Part shown: piece after piece, positions 1 through 7,100 of the stretch
Layout of the letters: each line of letters begins with the position of its first letter
Position numbering within the stretch: the stretch's first letter is position 1
Made by a program: the position numbers and the translations under genes
Notes under the pieces: generated by a model
Seen by the model: only the letters and a program-made list of their open reading frames with translations
Told to the model about the DNA's origin: nothing
Databases searched by the model: none
Assembly: GCA_902805995.1 (NCBI GenBank)
Contig: CADCUU010000459.1
Location: 1 to 11,031 of the forward strand
DNA length: 11,031 bases
Source: an uncultured Rubellimicrobium sp.
GTDB lineage: Bacteria > Pseudomonadota > Alphaproteobacteria > Rhodobacterales > Rhodobacteraceae
Direction of reading: 5' to 3'

Positions 1-21
1 GGCACCCGGTAATCAATGGCA

Positions 22-52
22 CGCGCCCCCGTGACGGGGCGCGGGCTTCTCT
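22..52 (+). terminator. Possible Rho-independent-type terminator upstream of addA
   Basis: An 8-bp perfect GC-only stem (22-29 with 36-43, six-base loop) is followed by a pyrimidine-rich run (GGCTTCTCT) rather than a clean T tract. It would end a plus-strand gene lying to the left of the window. Frame 1 has a TAA at 10-12 that could be the end of that gene, in practice perhaps addB, which usually precedes addA in this group; too little is visible to say. The weak T run makes efficient termination uncertain. Confidence 0.45.
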
Positions 53-100
53 GCTAGGGCTGAACCCGCAGCGCCCCTGTTCCGAGCCCCGCCCCATCCC

Positions 101-3100
101 ATGACCGCCCCCCGCCCGAGCTTCCAGGCCGACCACCCGGCCGCCCTGCGGCAGCGCCAGGCGGCGGACCCGCTGGCCTCCACATGGCTGTCGGCCAATG
201 CGGGCTCGGGCAAGACGCGGGTGCTGACCGACCGCGTCGCGCGCCTTCTGCTCGCGGGCGTAGACCCCGCGAACATCCTCTGCCTCACCTACACCAAGGC
301 CGCCGCGGCCGAGATGCAGACCCGACTCTTCAAGCGCCTGGGCGGCTGGGCCATGAAGGAGGACGACCGCCTCATCGCCGAACTCCGCGACCTCGGCCTG
401 ACCGAGGGGCTGGAGCCCGTGAACCTCCGCGAGGCGCGCCGCCTCTTCGCGCAGGCGCTGGAAACGCCCGGCGGCCTCAAGATCCAGACGATCCACGCCT
501 TCTGCGCCTCGCTCCTGCGCCGCTTCCCGCTGGAGGCCGGCGTCTCCCCCCAGTTCCGCGAACTCGACGAACGCGGACAGGCCCTCTTGCGCGCCGAAGT
601 GGCCGAGGAGATCGCCCTGGGCCCCCAGGCCGACCTCGTGGACGCCGTGGCCCGCCACCTGTCCGGCGACGCCTTCGAGACGATGCTCTTGGAGATCGCG
701 GCCAAGCGCGACGCTTTCCATCCCGGCCCCGCCGAATCCGACCTCCGCGCCCTCCTCGACCTTCCCGATGGCACCACGGAGGAGACGCTCCTGTCCTGCA
801 TCGAGAGCGCCGAGCGGCGGCAACTCCTGCACGACGTGGCGGCGCTCTGCGGCGCCGGCGGCGTCACAGACAAGAGGGCCGCCCAGGCGCTCTTGCGGAT
901 CTGCGCCCAATCCCCCTTCGCTCTCGACTCGCTCGCAGCGCTCGAACCCCTGTTCCTCTATGGCGAAGGCGCGGAAAAGAACGCCCCCTTCTCCGCCAAG
1001 GTCGGCGCCTTCCCCACCAAGGCCCTCCGCGCCAAGAACCCCGACCTCGTCGAACGTCTTGAAGACCTGATGCGCGACGTGGAGGCCGCCCGCGACCTCC
1101 GCCTCTGCCTGCGCGCCCATGCGAGGAACCGCGACCTCCACGCCTTTGCCAGTGCCTTCGTACAGGCCTACGAGCGCAAGAAGCTCGCCCGTGGGCTGCT
1201 GGACTTCGACGACCTCATCGCCCGCGCCCGCGCGCTCCTGACCGACCCGGCCGTGGCCCAATGGGTGCTCTACCGCCTCGACGGCGGCATCGACCACATC
1301 CTCGTGGATGAGGCGCAGGACACCTCGCCCGGCCAGTGGGCGGTGGTCGAACGGCTGGCCGACGAATTCGCTGCCGGGGAAAGCGCCGGACGCCCGCGCC
1401 ACAGGACGATCTTCGTCGTGGGCGACCGCAAGCAGTCGATCTTCTCCTTCCAGGGCGCGGATGCCGAGGGCTTCGACAGGATGCAGCGCCATTTCGGCGA
1501 ACGTCTGTCCCGCATCGGCCAGACCCTCCAGGCGCACCAGCTCGAATACTCCTTCCGCTCCTCCGAGGCCGTGCTCCGCGCCGTGGACGCCACCTTCCAG
1601 CACCACGAGGGCCTGGGCGAGGCCGCGCCCCTCCACCGCGCCTTCAAGGCCGGAATGCCAGGCCGCGTGGACCTCTGGCCCCCCATCCCCAAATCCGACA
1701 CCGCGCGTGAAGAGCGCGCCTGGACAGACCCCGTCGACTCCACCGACCCCAAGGACGCCAACCTGATCCTCGCGGAGCGCGTGGCCCAATCCGTGCGGGA
1801 CATGGTGAAGACGGGCTCCCTCCCCGTGGAGGTGGACGGTACCTGGATGCGCCGCCCTGTCACGCCGGGCGACGTCATGATCCTCGTGCAGCGGCGCGGG
1901 CCCCTGTTCCAGGCCATCATCCGTGAACTGAAGAAGCTCGAACTCGACGTCGCAGGCGCCGACCGCCTCAAGCTGCGGGGCGAACTCGCCGTCCGTGACC
2001 TGGAGGCCGTGCTGCGCTTCCTCGCCCTGCCGGAGGACTCGCTCTCCCTCGCCTGCGCGCTCAAGAGCCCGCTCTTCGGCTGGACCGAGCAGGATCTCTA
2101 CCGCCTCGCCCAGCCCCGCCCCGAGGGCCAGCCCCTCTGGGAGGCCCTGCGCCAAGCCGGCCCCTGCCCCGCTTTGGAGATCCTGGCCGACCTGCGCCGC
2201 ACGGCCGACTTCCTGCGCCCCTATGAACTCGTGAACCGCCTGCTGCTGCGCCACGACGGCCGCCGCCGCCTGCTCGCGCGCCTGGGCCCGGAGGCCGAGG
2301 ACGGCATCGACGCCTTCCTTGCTCAGGCCCTCACCTACGAACAGCAGGCCGTCCCCTCGCTCACCGGCTTCCTCGAATGGCGCGGCCAGGACGATGTGGA
2401 GATCAAGCGCCAGATGGACGCCGCGGGCGACCGCATCCGCGTCATGACGGTCCACGGCTCCAAAGGCCTTGAGGCGCCCATCGTGATCCTGCCCGACTGC
2501 GCCGCCCGCAAGGGCGCGCCGCAGATGTCGCCCCTCCTCCCCGTCGAAGGCCGCCCCCACCTCCTCTGGGCCTGCCCCAAGGCCGAGGCCCCGGCGATCA
2601 TGCGCGACCGCAAGGCCTCCATCCTCGCGGCGCAGGAGCGGGAACGGCGGCGCCTCCTGTACGTCGCCATGACCCGGGCCGAGGCGTGGCTCGTCGTCTG
2701 CGCTGCGGGCGAATGCGGCGACGGAAGCTGGCACGGCGAGGTCGAGCGCGGGCTCCTCGCGCTCGACGCGCCCGAACACCCGTTCGCCGACGACCCCGGG
2801 CGGCGCTACGGCGAAAGCTGGGATCACCTGCCCATGGCCCCTCGCCGGGCCCGCCGCGCGCCCCCGGCCATCGTTCCCGCCCCAGACTACGGCCCCGTGC
2901 CCGCGCCCGGCGACCGCACGATCGCCCGCGCGCCCACCGACCTCGGCGGCGCCAAGATCCTGCCCGAGGACGCCACGGACGATACCCCCGACACAGACCC
3001 TGAGGCGAGCCGCGCCCGCGCCCTGGCCCGCGGCCATCTCCTTCACCTTGCACTTGAACACCTGCCCGGGGCCGCGCCCGAGACCGTCCTGCCCCTCCTC

Positions 3101-3529
3101 GCCGCCACCGAGGAAGCCACCCTCGCCGGCGACCTGCCCGCCATCGTGGCCGAGGCGCAGGCCCTCATGGCCACGCCGTCCCTCGCCCCCCTCTTCGCCG
3201 CCGACGCCCTGGCCGAGGTCGCGCTCAGCGCCGAGGTGGACGGCCTGGGCCGCCTCCATGGCAGCATCGACCGGCTGATCGTCACCCCCGACGCCGTCAC
3301 CGCCATCGACTTCAAGACCAACCGCCTCGTCCCCACCACGCCCGAGGAGGTCCCCGAAGGCATCCTGCGCCAGATGGGCGCCTACCTCGCCATGGTCGAG
3401 GCGCTCTATCCCGGCCGCGACGCCCGGGTGGCCGTGCTGTGGACCCATGAGGCACGACTGATGGACCTGCCCCGCGCCCTCGTCATGGCGGCCCTGCAAC
3501 GTGGGGCTGGCGAACCGGTCGCGCCTTGA
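101..3529 (+). CDS. addA: AddA, helicase-nuclease subunit of AddAB double-strand-break repair complex
   Basis: The 1142-residue protein is a UvrD/Rep-type superfamily 1A helicase fused to a C-terminal PD-(D/E)XK nuclease, the layout and size of alphaproteobacterial AddA. With AddB it resects double-strand ends to load RecA. Helicase motifs are visible in order: Walker A ANAGSGKT (32-39), motif Ia CLTYTKAAAAEM, motif II LVDEAQDT (401-408) with D403/E404, motif III VVGDRKQSIFSFQGAD (about 440-456), motif V VMTVHGSKGLE (781-791) and motif VI RRLLYVAMTR (850-859). The nuclease shows GHLLHLALEHL (from 978), GSIDR (D1057), IDFKTN (D1070, K1072) and a QMGAY segment, so both active sites look intact. 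The ATG at 101 is chosen because it leaves the usual short N-terminus before Walker A; no clear Shine-Dalgarno precedes it. The N-terminal half sits on a GC-rich sequence with no frameshift. The partner gene addB is not in the window. Function is secure by motif; RecB-like alternatives are unlikely given length and motif wording. Confidence 0.96.
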   Translation: MTAPRPSFQADHPAALRQRQAADPLASTWLSANAGSGKTRVLTDRVARLLLAGVDPANILCLTYTKAAAAEMQTRLFKRLGGWAMKEDDRLIAELRDLGLTEGLEPVNLREARRLFAQALETPGGLKIQTIHAFCASLLRRFPLEAGVSPQFRELDERGQALLRAEVAEEIALGPQADLVDAVARHLSGDAFETMLLEIAAKRDAFHPGPAESDLRALLDLPDGTTEETLLSCIESAERRQLLHDVAALCGAGGVTDKRAAQALLRICAQSPFALDSLAALEPLFLYGEGAEKNAPFSAKVGAFPTKALRAKNPDLVERLEDLMRDVEAARDLRLCLRAHARNRDLHAFASAFVQAYERKKLARGLLDFDDLIARARALLTDPAVAQWVLYRLDGGIDHILVDEAQDTSPGQWAVVERLADEFAAGESAGRPRHRTIFVVGDRKQSIFSFQGADAEGFDRMQRHFGERLSRIGQTLQAHQLEYSFRSSEAVLRAVDATFQHHEGLGEAAPLHRAFKAGMPGRVDLWPPIPKSDTAREERAWTDPVDSTDPKDANLILAERVAQSVRDMVKTGSLPVEVDGTWMRRPVTPGDVMILVQRRGPLFQAIIRELKKLELDVAGADRLKLRGELAVRDLEAVLRFLALPEDSLSLACALKSPLFGWTEQDLYRLAQPRPEGQPLWEALRQAGPCPALEILADLRRTADFLRPYELVNRLLLRHDGRRRLLARLGPEAEDGIDAFLAQALTYEQQAVPSLTGFLEWRGQDDVEIKRQMDAAGDRIRVMTVHGSKGLEAPIVILPDCAARKGAPQMSPLLPVEGRPHLLWACPKAEAPAIMRDRKASILAAQERERRRLLYVAMTRAEAWLVVCAAGECGDGSWHGEVERGLLALDAPEHPFADDPGRRYGESWDHLPMAPRRARRAPPAIVPAPDYGPVPAPGDRTIARAPTDLGGAKILPEDATDDTPDTDPEASRARALARGHLLHLALEHLPGAAPETVLPLLAATEEATLAGDLPAIVAEAQALMATPSLAPLFAADALAEVALSAEVDGLGRLHGSIDRLIVTPDAVTAIDFKTNRLVPTTPEEVPEGILRQMGAYLAMVEALYPGRDARVAVLWTHEARLMDLPRALVMAALQRGAGEPVAP

Positions 3530-3554
3530 CGTGCGTGGGGGCGCTCCATAGCTT
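3526..3554 (+). promoter_or_regulatory. Probable sigma70-type promoter for trxA-hslV
   Basis: TTGACG at 3526-3531 is five of six to the -35 consensus and is followed after 17 bases by TAGCTT (3549-3554), a degenerate -10 box of the kind common in GC-rich alphaproteobacteria. The -35 box contains the addA stop codon (TGA, 3527-3529). Transcription would begin near 3561 and give a leader of about 55 bases before trxA. It would let trxA and hslV be expressed independently of addA. Confidence 0.6.
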
Positions 3555-3572
3555 GGTGAACCGACCCAGTAT

Positions 3573-3590
3573 GCCGCCACATCTTGCGGC
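3573..3590 (+). other. Small hairpin in trxA leader
   Basis: GCCGC (3573-3577) and GCGGC (3586-3590) form a 5-bp stem with an 8-base loop, ending 11 bases before the trxA ribosome binding site and followed by a pyrimidine run CCCCCTCTGCC. It could be a weak terminator for addA read-through, a leader structure, or chance in 70% GC sequence. Confidence 0.25.
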
Positions 3591-3601
3591 CCCCCTCTGC
3601 C

Positions 3602-3606
3602 AGGAG
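3602..3606 (+). promoter_or_regulatory. Ribosome binding site of trxA
   Basis: AGGAG lies eight bases before the ATG at 3615. This decides the start: an in-frame GTG at 3606, three codons earlier, overlaps the AGGAG itself and would have no site of its own. Confidence 0.8.
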
Positions 3607-3614
3607 TGCCAGAC

Positions 3615-3935
3615 ATGGCCACCGTTCCCGTCACCGACGCGACCTTCGACGCCGAGGTCCGCAACTCTTCCGTCCCCGTCGTGGTGGACTTCTGGGCCGA
3701 ATGGTGCGGGCCCTGCCGGATGATCGGCCCGGCCCTCGAGGAACTGTCGGCCCAGTACGGCGACCGCGTGAAGATCGCCAAGATCAACGTGGACGAGAAC
3801 CCCAACTCCGCCGCCCAGCTCGGCGTGCGCGGCATCCCCGCCCTGTTCGTCTTCAAGGACGGCGAGGTCGTGTCCAACCGCGCCGGCGCCGCCCCCAAGG
3901 CCGCGCTGCAGGCCTGGATCGACTCGGCCATCTGA
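3615..3935 (+). CDS. trxA: Thioredoxin TrxA
   Basis: This 106-residue protein is a single-domain cytoplasmic thioredoxin, the dithiol reductant recycled by thioredoxin reductase that serves ribonucleotide reductase, methionine sulfoxide reductases and general disulfide repair. The active site WCGPC is at residues 30-34, preceded by the buried Asp of VVVDFW (D25), with the cis-proline in GIP at P75 and the FVFKDGE strand-turn at 78-84. Length matches the family (105-110) and there is no signal peptide, so it is the general cytoplasmic form and not a periplasmic thiol protein. The start is fixed by AGGAG at 3602-3606. The gene has its own likely promoter just after addA, and its TGA shares one base with the ATG of hslV, so the two are translationally linked. 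This addA-trxA neighbourhood is, as I recall, common in Rhodobacterales. Confidence 0.97.
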   Translation: MATVPVTDATFDAEVRNSSVPVVVDFWAEWCGPCRMIGPALEELSAQYGDRVKIAKINVDENPNSAAQLGVRGIPALFVFKDGEVVSNRAGAAPKAALQAWIDSAI

Positions 3936-4489
3936 TGTCCCAGGACTTCCCCGGCTGGCACGGCACGACCATCCTTGCAGTCCGCAAGGGAGGCCGTGTC
4001 GTCGTGGCCGGGGACGGCCAGGTCTCCCTCGGCCAGACCGTCATCAAGGGCACGGCGCGCAAGGTGCGCCGCCTGTCCCCCGGCGGCCACCACGTCGTCG
4101 CGGGCTTCGCAGGCTCCACCGCCGACGCCTTCACGCTCCTTGAACGGCTGGAGGCCAAGCTGGAGGCCTCCCCCGGCCAGCTCGCCCGCGCCGCGGTCGA
4201 ACTCGCCAAGGACTGGCGCACCGACAAGTACCTGCAAAAGCTCGAAGCCATGCTGATCGTCACCGATGGCAGCAACCTCCTGGTCGTGACCGGGGCGGGC
4301 GACGTGCTGGAGCCCGAGAACGACGTGGCCGCCATCGGCTCCGGCGGCAACTTCGCCCTCGCCGCCGCCCGCGCGCTCATGGACACCGACCTCGACGCCG
4401 AGACGATCGCCCGCAAGGCCATGTCCATCGCGGCTGAGATCTGCGTCTACACCAACGGCAATCTCACCATCGAAGCCCTGCCCGCCTGA
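3935..4489 (+). CDS. hslV: HslV, peptidase subunit of the ATP-dependent HslUV (ClpQY) protease
   Basis: The 184-residue product is the proteasome-beta-like threonine peptidase that forms a double hexamer capped by HslU rings and degrades unfolded or regulatory proteins in the cytoplasm. The mature enzyme should begin at T11, within [12 protein letters not shown]; the first ten residues ([10 protein letters not shown]) would be removed autocatalytically, unlike E. coli HslV where only Met precedes the threonine. Other expected residues are D27 in AGDGQ, the catalytic lysine K43 in ARKVRR (equivalent to Lys33 of E. coli), [15 protein letters not shown] (56-70), [14 protein letters not shown] (87-100) and the AIGSGG turn (133-138). 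The C-terminus [13 protein letters not shown] is typical. The ATG at 3935 overlaps the trxA stop by one base (TGATG), with no strong Shine-Dalgarno, suggesting translational coupling. The frame stays open upstream over trxA, but that extension is not HslV-like. The partner hslU is downstream, separated by an unrelated membrane gene. Confidence 0.97.
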   Translation: MSQDFPGWHGTTILAVRKGGRVVVAGDGQVSLGQTVIKGTARKVRRLSPGGHHVVAGFAGSTADAFTLLERLEAKLEASPGQLARAAVELAKDWRTDKYLQKLEAMLIVTDGSNLLVVTGAGDVLEPENDVAAIGSGGNFALAAARALMDTDLDAETIARKAMSIAAEICVYTNGNLTIEALPA

Positions 4490-4491
4490 GG

Positions 4492-4514
4492 CCCGCGCTC
4501 GCACGCTGCGCGGG
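4492..4514 (+). terminator. GC hairpin after hslV, possible weak terminator
   Basis: CCCGCGC (4492-4498) pairs perfectly with GCGCGGG (4508-4514) around a nine-base loop, starting three bases after the hslV stop. No T tract follows, so it may be a Rho-assisted 3' end, a stabiliser of the trxA-hslV message, or a partial attenuator before the membrane gene. Confidence 0.35.
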
Positions 4515-4590
4515 ACCTCCGTCGCCGGGGCACCCGCGAGGGCTCGCTTTTGCCGGAATCCCCCACTGCCCAGGCTCCCGCTCGCACGCT
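4497..4590 (+). repeat. 11-bp direct repeat flanking the hslV/membrane-gene spacer
   Basis: GCTCGCACGCT occurs at 4497-4507 and exactly again at 4580-4590, 83 bases apart, both copies preceded by a CCCG run. The first copy lies in the arm and loop of the hairpin after hslV. The second ends directly before an ATG at 4591 and overlaps a TATGGT that could act as a -10 box. No function is known to me; a chance or small duplication event is possible. Confidence 0.4.
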
Positions 4591-4608
4591 ATGGTCCCGG
4601 CGACCCCT

Positions 4609-4614
4609 GAAAGG
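4609..4614 (+). promoter_or_regulatory. Ribosome binding site of the membrane-protein gene
   Basis: GAAAGG lies six bases before the ATG at 4621. It favours that start over the in-frame ATG at 4591, which has no purine-rich site before it and would add ten residues of unremarkable sequence. Confidence 0.6.
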
Positions 4615-4620
4615 CCGCTT

Positions 4621-5694
4621 ATGTCCATCACCCCCGACGACCTGCGCGCCGCCGTGGGCGCGGGCCACCTCTCTGAGGCGCAAGCCGCTCGCCTTACCGC
4701 CCTGTCCCACAGCCGCCGCTCCGCCCGCGAGAACCTGACGGCGGGCGACGAGCCTTTCGAACTCTTCAAGGGCTTCAACGAGATCTTCATCGTCGTGGGC
4801 CTCGTGATCCTGACCACGGGCTGGCTCGGCGCCGTCGCGGTCTGGGTCGGCACCTCGCTCCAGACAGGCGCAGTAGACGTGACGGGCCGCGCCATGCAGG
4901 CGGCGCTCGTCGGCGCGGTGATCCTCTGGGGCCTGTCGGAATACTTCGTCCGCCGCCGCCGCATGGTGGCGCCCGCGATCACCCTGTCCCTGCTCTGGGC
5001 CGGCAACGCTGCCACGGGCTTCGCCGCCGGATTCGCGCAGCCCTTCATGCTGGCCCAGGCCGATTACGGCAGCCTCGCGCTGCCCTTCGCCCTCACCACC
5101 GCGACGCTGGCGCTCTACTGGCTGCGCTTTCGCGTGCCCTTCACCATGGCGATGATCGCACTCGGGCTCTTCGCCACGGCGCTGGTCCTCGCCGCCGCCC
5201 GCGCCGGCACTCCGCAAAGCCCGCAGGACCTGTTTCTCCTCTCGGGGAGCGGCCCCTTCGCCTGGATCACGCTGGTCCTTGGCGCTCTGGTGTTCACTAC
5301 CGCCATGGCCTTCGACATGTCCGACCCCCACCGCGTCACCCGCCGCGCGGCGCAAGGCTTCTGGCTCCATGTCGTGGCCGCCCCCGCGCTCGTGAACACG
5401 GTGGCCCTGACGCTCCTCTCGCAAGGAACCGCGCCGGCCCAGGCCCTGCTCGCCGCCTTCCTCGCCCTGATCGCCCTGGTGGCCATCGTGATCGACCGCC
5501 GGTCCTTCCTGATCGCGGGCGTGGGCTATTGCGTGGCTCTCGCCGGGACGGTCTTCGGCGGCGGGGGCAGCGCGCTCACCGTCCTGGGCCTGGGTGTCCT
5601 CCTCCTGCTCCTTGGCGCCTTCTGGGAACGCATCCGCGCCCGCCTCCTCCGCCTTGTGCCCCTGCCGCTCCACCGCCTGCCCCCCGCGGCCTGA
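4621..5694 (+). CDS. Multi-pass inner-membrane protein of unknown function between hslV and hslU
   Basis: The 357-residue protein has a soluble N-terminus of about 52 residues followed by roughly nine to ten hydrophobic helices (about 54-78, 93-110, 116-140, 151-168, 173-193, 212-231, 247-266, 272-291, 296-311 and 316-335) and a short basic, proline-rich tail. The N-terminal [23 protein letters not shown] (from residue 3) resembles the start of DUF2157-type membrane proteins, in which a small helical segment precedes the membrane part; this is a resemblance, not an assignment. Two stretches look like family signatures: [18 protein letters not shown] (43-60) and [22 protein letters not shown] (from 234). 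I recall similar motifs in uncharacterised alphaproteobacterial membrane proteins. No transporter, enzyme or protease motif is evident. It lies in the same direction as hslV and hslU, 131 bases after the former and 95 before the latter, so co-transcription is plausible, but nothing shows a role in the protease. The start at 4621 is supported by GAAAGG. Confidence 0.85.
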   Translation: MSITPDDLRAAVGAGHLSEAQAARLTALSHSRRSARENLTAGDEPFELFKGFNEIFIVVGLVILTTGWLGAVAVWVGTSLQTGAVDVTGRAMQAALVGAVILWGLSEYFVRRRRMVAPAITLSLLWAGNAATGFAAGFAQPFMLAQADYGSLALPFALTTATLALYWLRFRVPFTMAMIALGLFATALVLAAARAGTPQSPQDLFLLSGSGPFAWITLVLGALVFTTAMAFDMSDPHRVTRRAAQGFWLHVVAAPALVNTVALTLLSQGTAPAQALLAAFLALIALVAIVIDRRSFLIAGVGYCVALAGTVFGGGGSALTVLGLGVLLLLLGAFWERIRARLLRLVPLPLHRLPPAA

Positions 5695-5699
5695 CGGCA

Positions 5700-5717
5700 G
5701 GTGCCCGGACGGGCACC
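5700..5717 (+). terminator. Hairpin just after the membrane-protein gene
   Basis: GGTGCCC (5700-5706) and GGGCACC (5711-5717) form a perfect 7-bp stem with a GGAC tetraloop, five bases after the stop codon. It is followed by GTAGCGG and not by T residues, so it may not terminate by itself. It is the first of three adjacent palindromes in the spacer before hslU. Confidence 0.4.
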
Positions 5718-5723
5718 GTAGCG

Positions 5724-5765
5724 GACCCCCGGCTTGAGCCCGGGCCCGAAAACCCCCATCTGGGG
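5724..5765. repeat. Palindromic intergenic repeat candidate before hslU
   Basis: Two further inverted repeats follow the hairpin. CCCGGCTTGAGCCCGGG at 5728-5744 folds with GGCT/AGCC inside and CCC/GGG outside, with one extra C as a bulge, and CCCCATCTGGGG lies at 5754-5765. The first resembles the short GC palindromes with a CTTGAGC-like centre that I recall seeing scattered between genes in alphaproteobacteria. Whether it is a genome-wide family cannot be told from one copy. Confidence 0.4.
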
Positions 5766-5789
5766 CAAAGCCCTTTCGGACGGACCCCA

Positions 5790-7094
5790 ATGACCGACCT
5801 GACCCCCCGCGAGATCGTTTCCGAACTCGACCGCTTCATCATCGGCCAGGATGCGGCCAAGCGCGCCGTCGCCGTGGCCTTGCGCTCGCGCTGGCGGCGC
5901 AAGCAGCTGCCAGCAGACCTCGCGCAGGAGGTCACGCCCAAGAACATCCTGATGATTGGCCCCACCGGCGTCGGCAAGACAGAAATCTCCCGCCGCCTCG
6001 CCCGTCTCGCCCGCGCGCCCTTCCTCAAGGTCGAGGCCACCAAGTTCACCGAGGTCGGCTATGTGGGCCGCGACGTGGAGCAGATCGTCCGCGACCTCCT
6101 CGACGCCGCCATCGTGCAGGTGCGGGAGACGATGCGCGAGGATGTCCGCGCCCGCGCGCGCGAGGCCGCCGAGGAACGCGTCATCACCGCCATCGCCGGA
6201 GAGGACGCCCGCCCCGGCACCCGCGACGCCTTCCGCCGCAAGCTCAAATCCGGCGAACTCGACGACACGGTGATCGAGCTGGAGCTGGCCGACACTTCCT
6301 CGCCCTTCGGGATGCCTGGCATGGACCTGCCCGGCCAGCAGGGCATCGCCATGGCGTCGCTCGGCGACCTCTTCGGCAAAGCCATGCGCCGCACGACCCG
6401 CAAGCGCATGACCGTGGCCGAAAGCTACGACACCCTCCTGAACGAGGAAGCCGACAAGCTCCTCGACGACGAAACGGTCACCAAGGCGGCGCTGGAGGCC
6501 ACCGAGCAGAACGGCATCGTCTTCCTCGACGAGATCGACAAGGTCTGCGCCCGGGCCGAGACGCGCGGCGCCGATGTGAGCCGCGAGGGCGTGCAGCGCG
6601 ACCTCCTCCCCCTCATCGAGGGCACGACGGTCAGCACCAAGTACGGCCCCGTCAAGACCGACCACATCCTCTTCATCGCTTCGGGCGCCTTCCACATCGC
6701 CAAGCCCTCGGACCTCCTGCCCGAACTCCAGGGCCGCCTGCCGATCCGGGTGGAGCTTCAGCCCCTGACGGAGGACGACTTCGTACGCATCCTGACGGAA
6801 ACGGAGAACGCCCTGACCCGCCAATATGCGGGCCTCATGTCCACCGAAGGCGTGGAGGTCACCTTTACCGAGGACGGCATCGCCGCCCTGGCCCGCATCG
6901 CGGCCGAGGTGAACCGCTCCGTGGAGAACATCGGCGCCCGCCGTCTCTACACGGTGATGGAGCGCGTCTTCGAGGACCTGAGCTTCGCGGCCCCCGACCG
7001 TGGCGGGGACAAGGTCACGGTGGACGCGGCCTTTGTCGAAAAGCACCTGGGCGCGCTCATGGCCCGTGCCGATCTCGGCCGCTACGTGCTCTGA
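5790..7094 (+). CDS. hslU: HslU, AAA+ unfoldase subunit of the HslUV (ClpYQ) protease
   Basis: The 434-residue protein is the hexameric ATPase that unfolds substrates and threads them into HslV. It opens with the family signature [17 protein letters not shown] (4-20). Walker A GPTGVGKT is at 57-64, the substrate-gripping pore loop GYVG at 90-93 (with Y91), and Walker B IVFLDEID has D247/E248. The HslU-specific intermediate (I) domain spans roughly 110-230, including [13 protein letters not shown]. Further on come [17 protein letters not shown], the sensor-1 region [18 protein letters not shown], the arginine-finger segment [12 protein letters not shown], and sensor 2 in [17 protein letters not shown]. 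The C-terminal LGRYVL has the form of the tail that inserts between HslV subunits. All key residues are present. The ATG at 5790 gives the canonical N-terminus, with a weak GGACGGA as ribosome site; the open frame upstream is the spacer. The last 13 bases overlap the convergent metallophosphoesterase gene. Confidence 0.98.
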   Translation: MTDLTPREIVSELDRFIIGQDAAKRAVAVALRSRWRRKQLPADLAQEVTPKNILMIGPTGVGKTEISRRLARLARAPFLKVEATKFTEVGYVGRDVEQIVRDLLDAAIVQVRETMREDVRARAREAAEERVITAIAGEDARPGTRDAFRRKLKSGELDDTVIELELADTSSPFGMPGMDLPGQQGIAMASLGDLFGKAMRRTTRKRMTVAESYDTLLNEEADKLLDDETVTKAALEATEQNGIVFLDEIDKVCARAETRGADVSREGVQRDLLPLIEGTTVSTKYGPVKTDHILFIASGAFHIAKPSDLLPELQGRLPIRVELQPLTEDDFVRILTETENALTRQYAGLMSTEGVEVTFTEDGIAALARIAAEVNRSVENIGARRLYTVMERVFEDLSFAAPDRGGDKVTVDAAFVEKHLGALMARADLGRYVL

Positions 7095-7100
7095 GCGGCC
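7077..7100. terminator. Inverted repeat spanning the two convergent stop codons
   Basis: GGCCGCT (7077-7083) and AGCGGCC (7094-7100) form a 7-bp stem around a 10-base loop. The stem and loop contain the end of hslU (TGA 7092-7094) and the end of the minus-strand gene (stop at 7082-7084). Being symmetrical it could mark the 3' ends of both messages. There is no T tract on either strand, so termination by this element alone is doubtful. Confidence 0.4.

Noticed and set aside
184..1062. 292-residue plus-strand open frame inside addA
   Set aside because: It is an Arg/Pro-rich out-of-frame reading of the AddA helicase domain.
3526..3723. 65-residue frame starting at the addA stop and running into trxA
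   Set aside because: It has no ribosome site, and its second half reads trxA out of frame.
3584..3934. Open frame extending hslV upstream to give a 301-residue protein
   Set aside because: The extension lies out of frame over trxA, is arginine-rich and has no HslV-like sequence; the family N-terminus begins at the ATG at 3935.
4591..4620. Earlier ATG for the membrane-protein gene
   Set aside because: It lacks a purine-rich site, and the ATG at 4621 has GAAAGG six bases before it.
4447..5790. 447-residue open frame on the minus strand over the membrane-protein gene
   Set aside because: Its composition (Gly, Arg, Glu, His, Gln repeats) is what results from reading the opposite strand of a GC-rich gene; the plus-strand frame has coherent membrane helices and a ribosome site.
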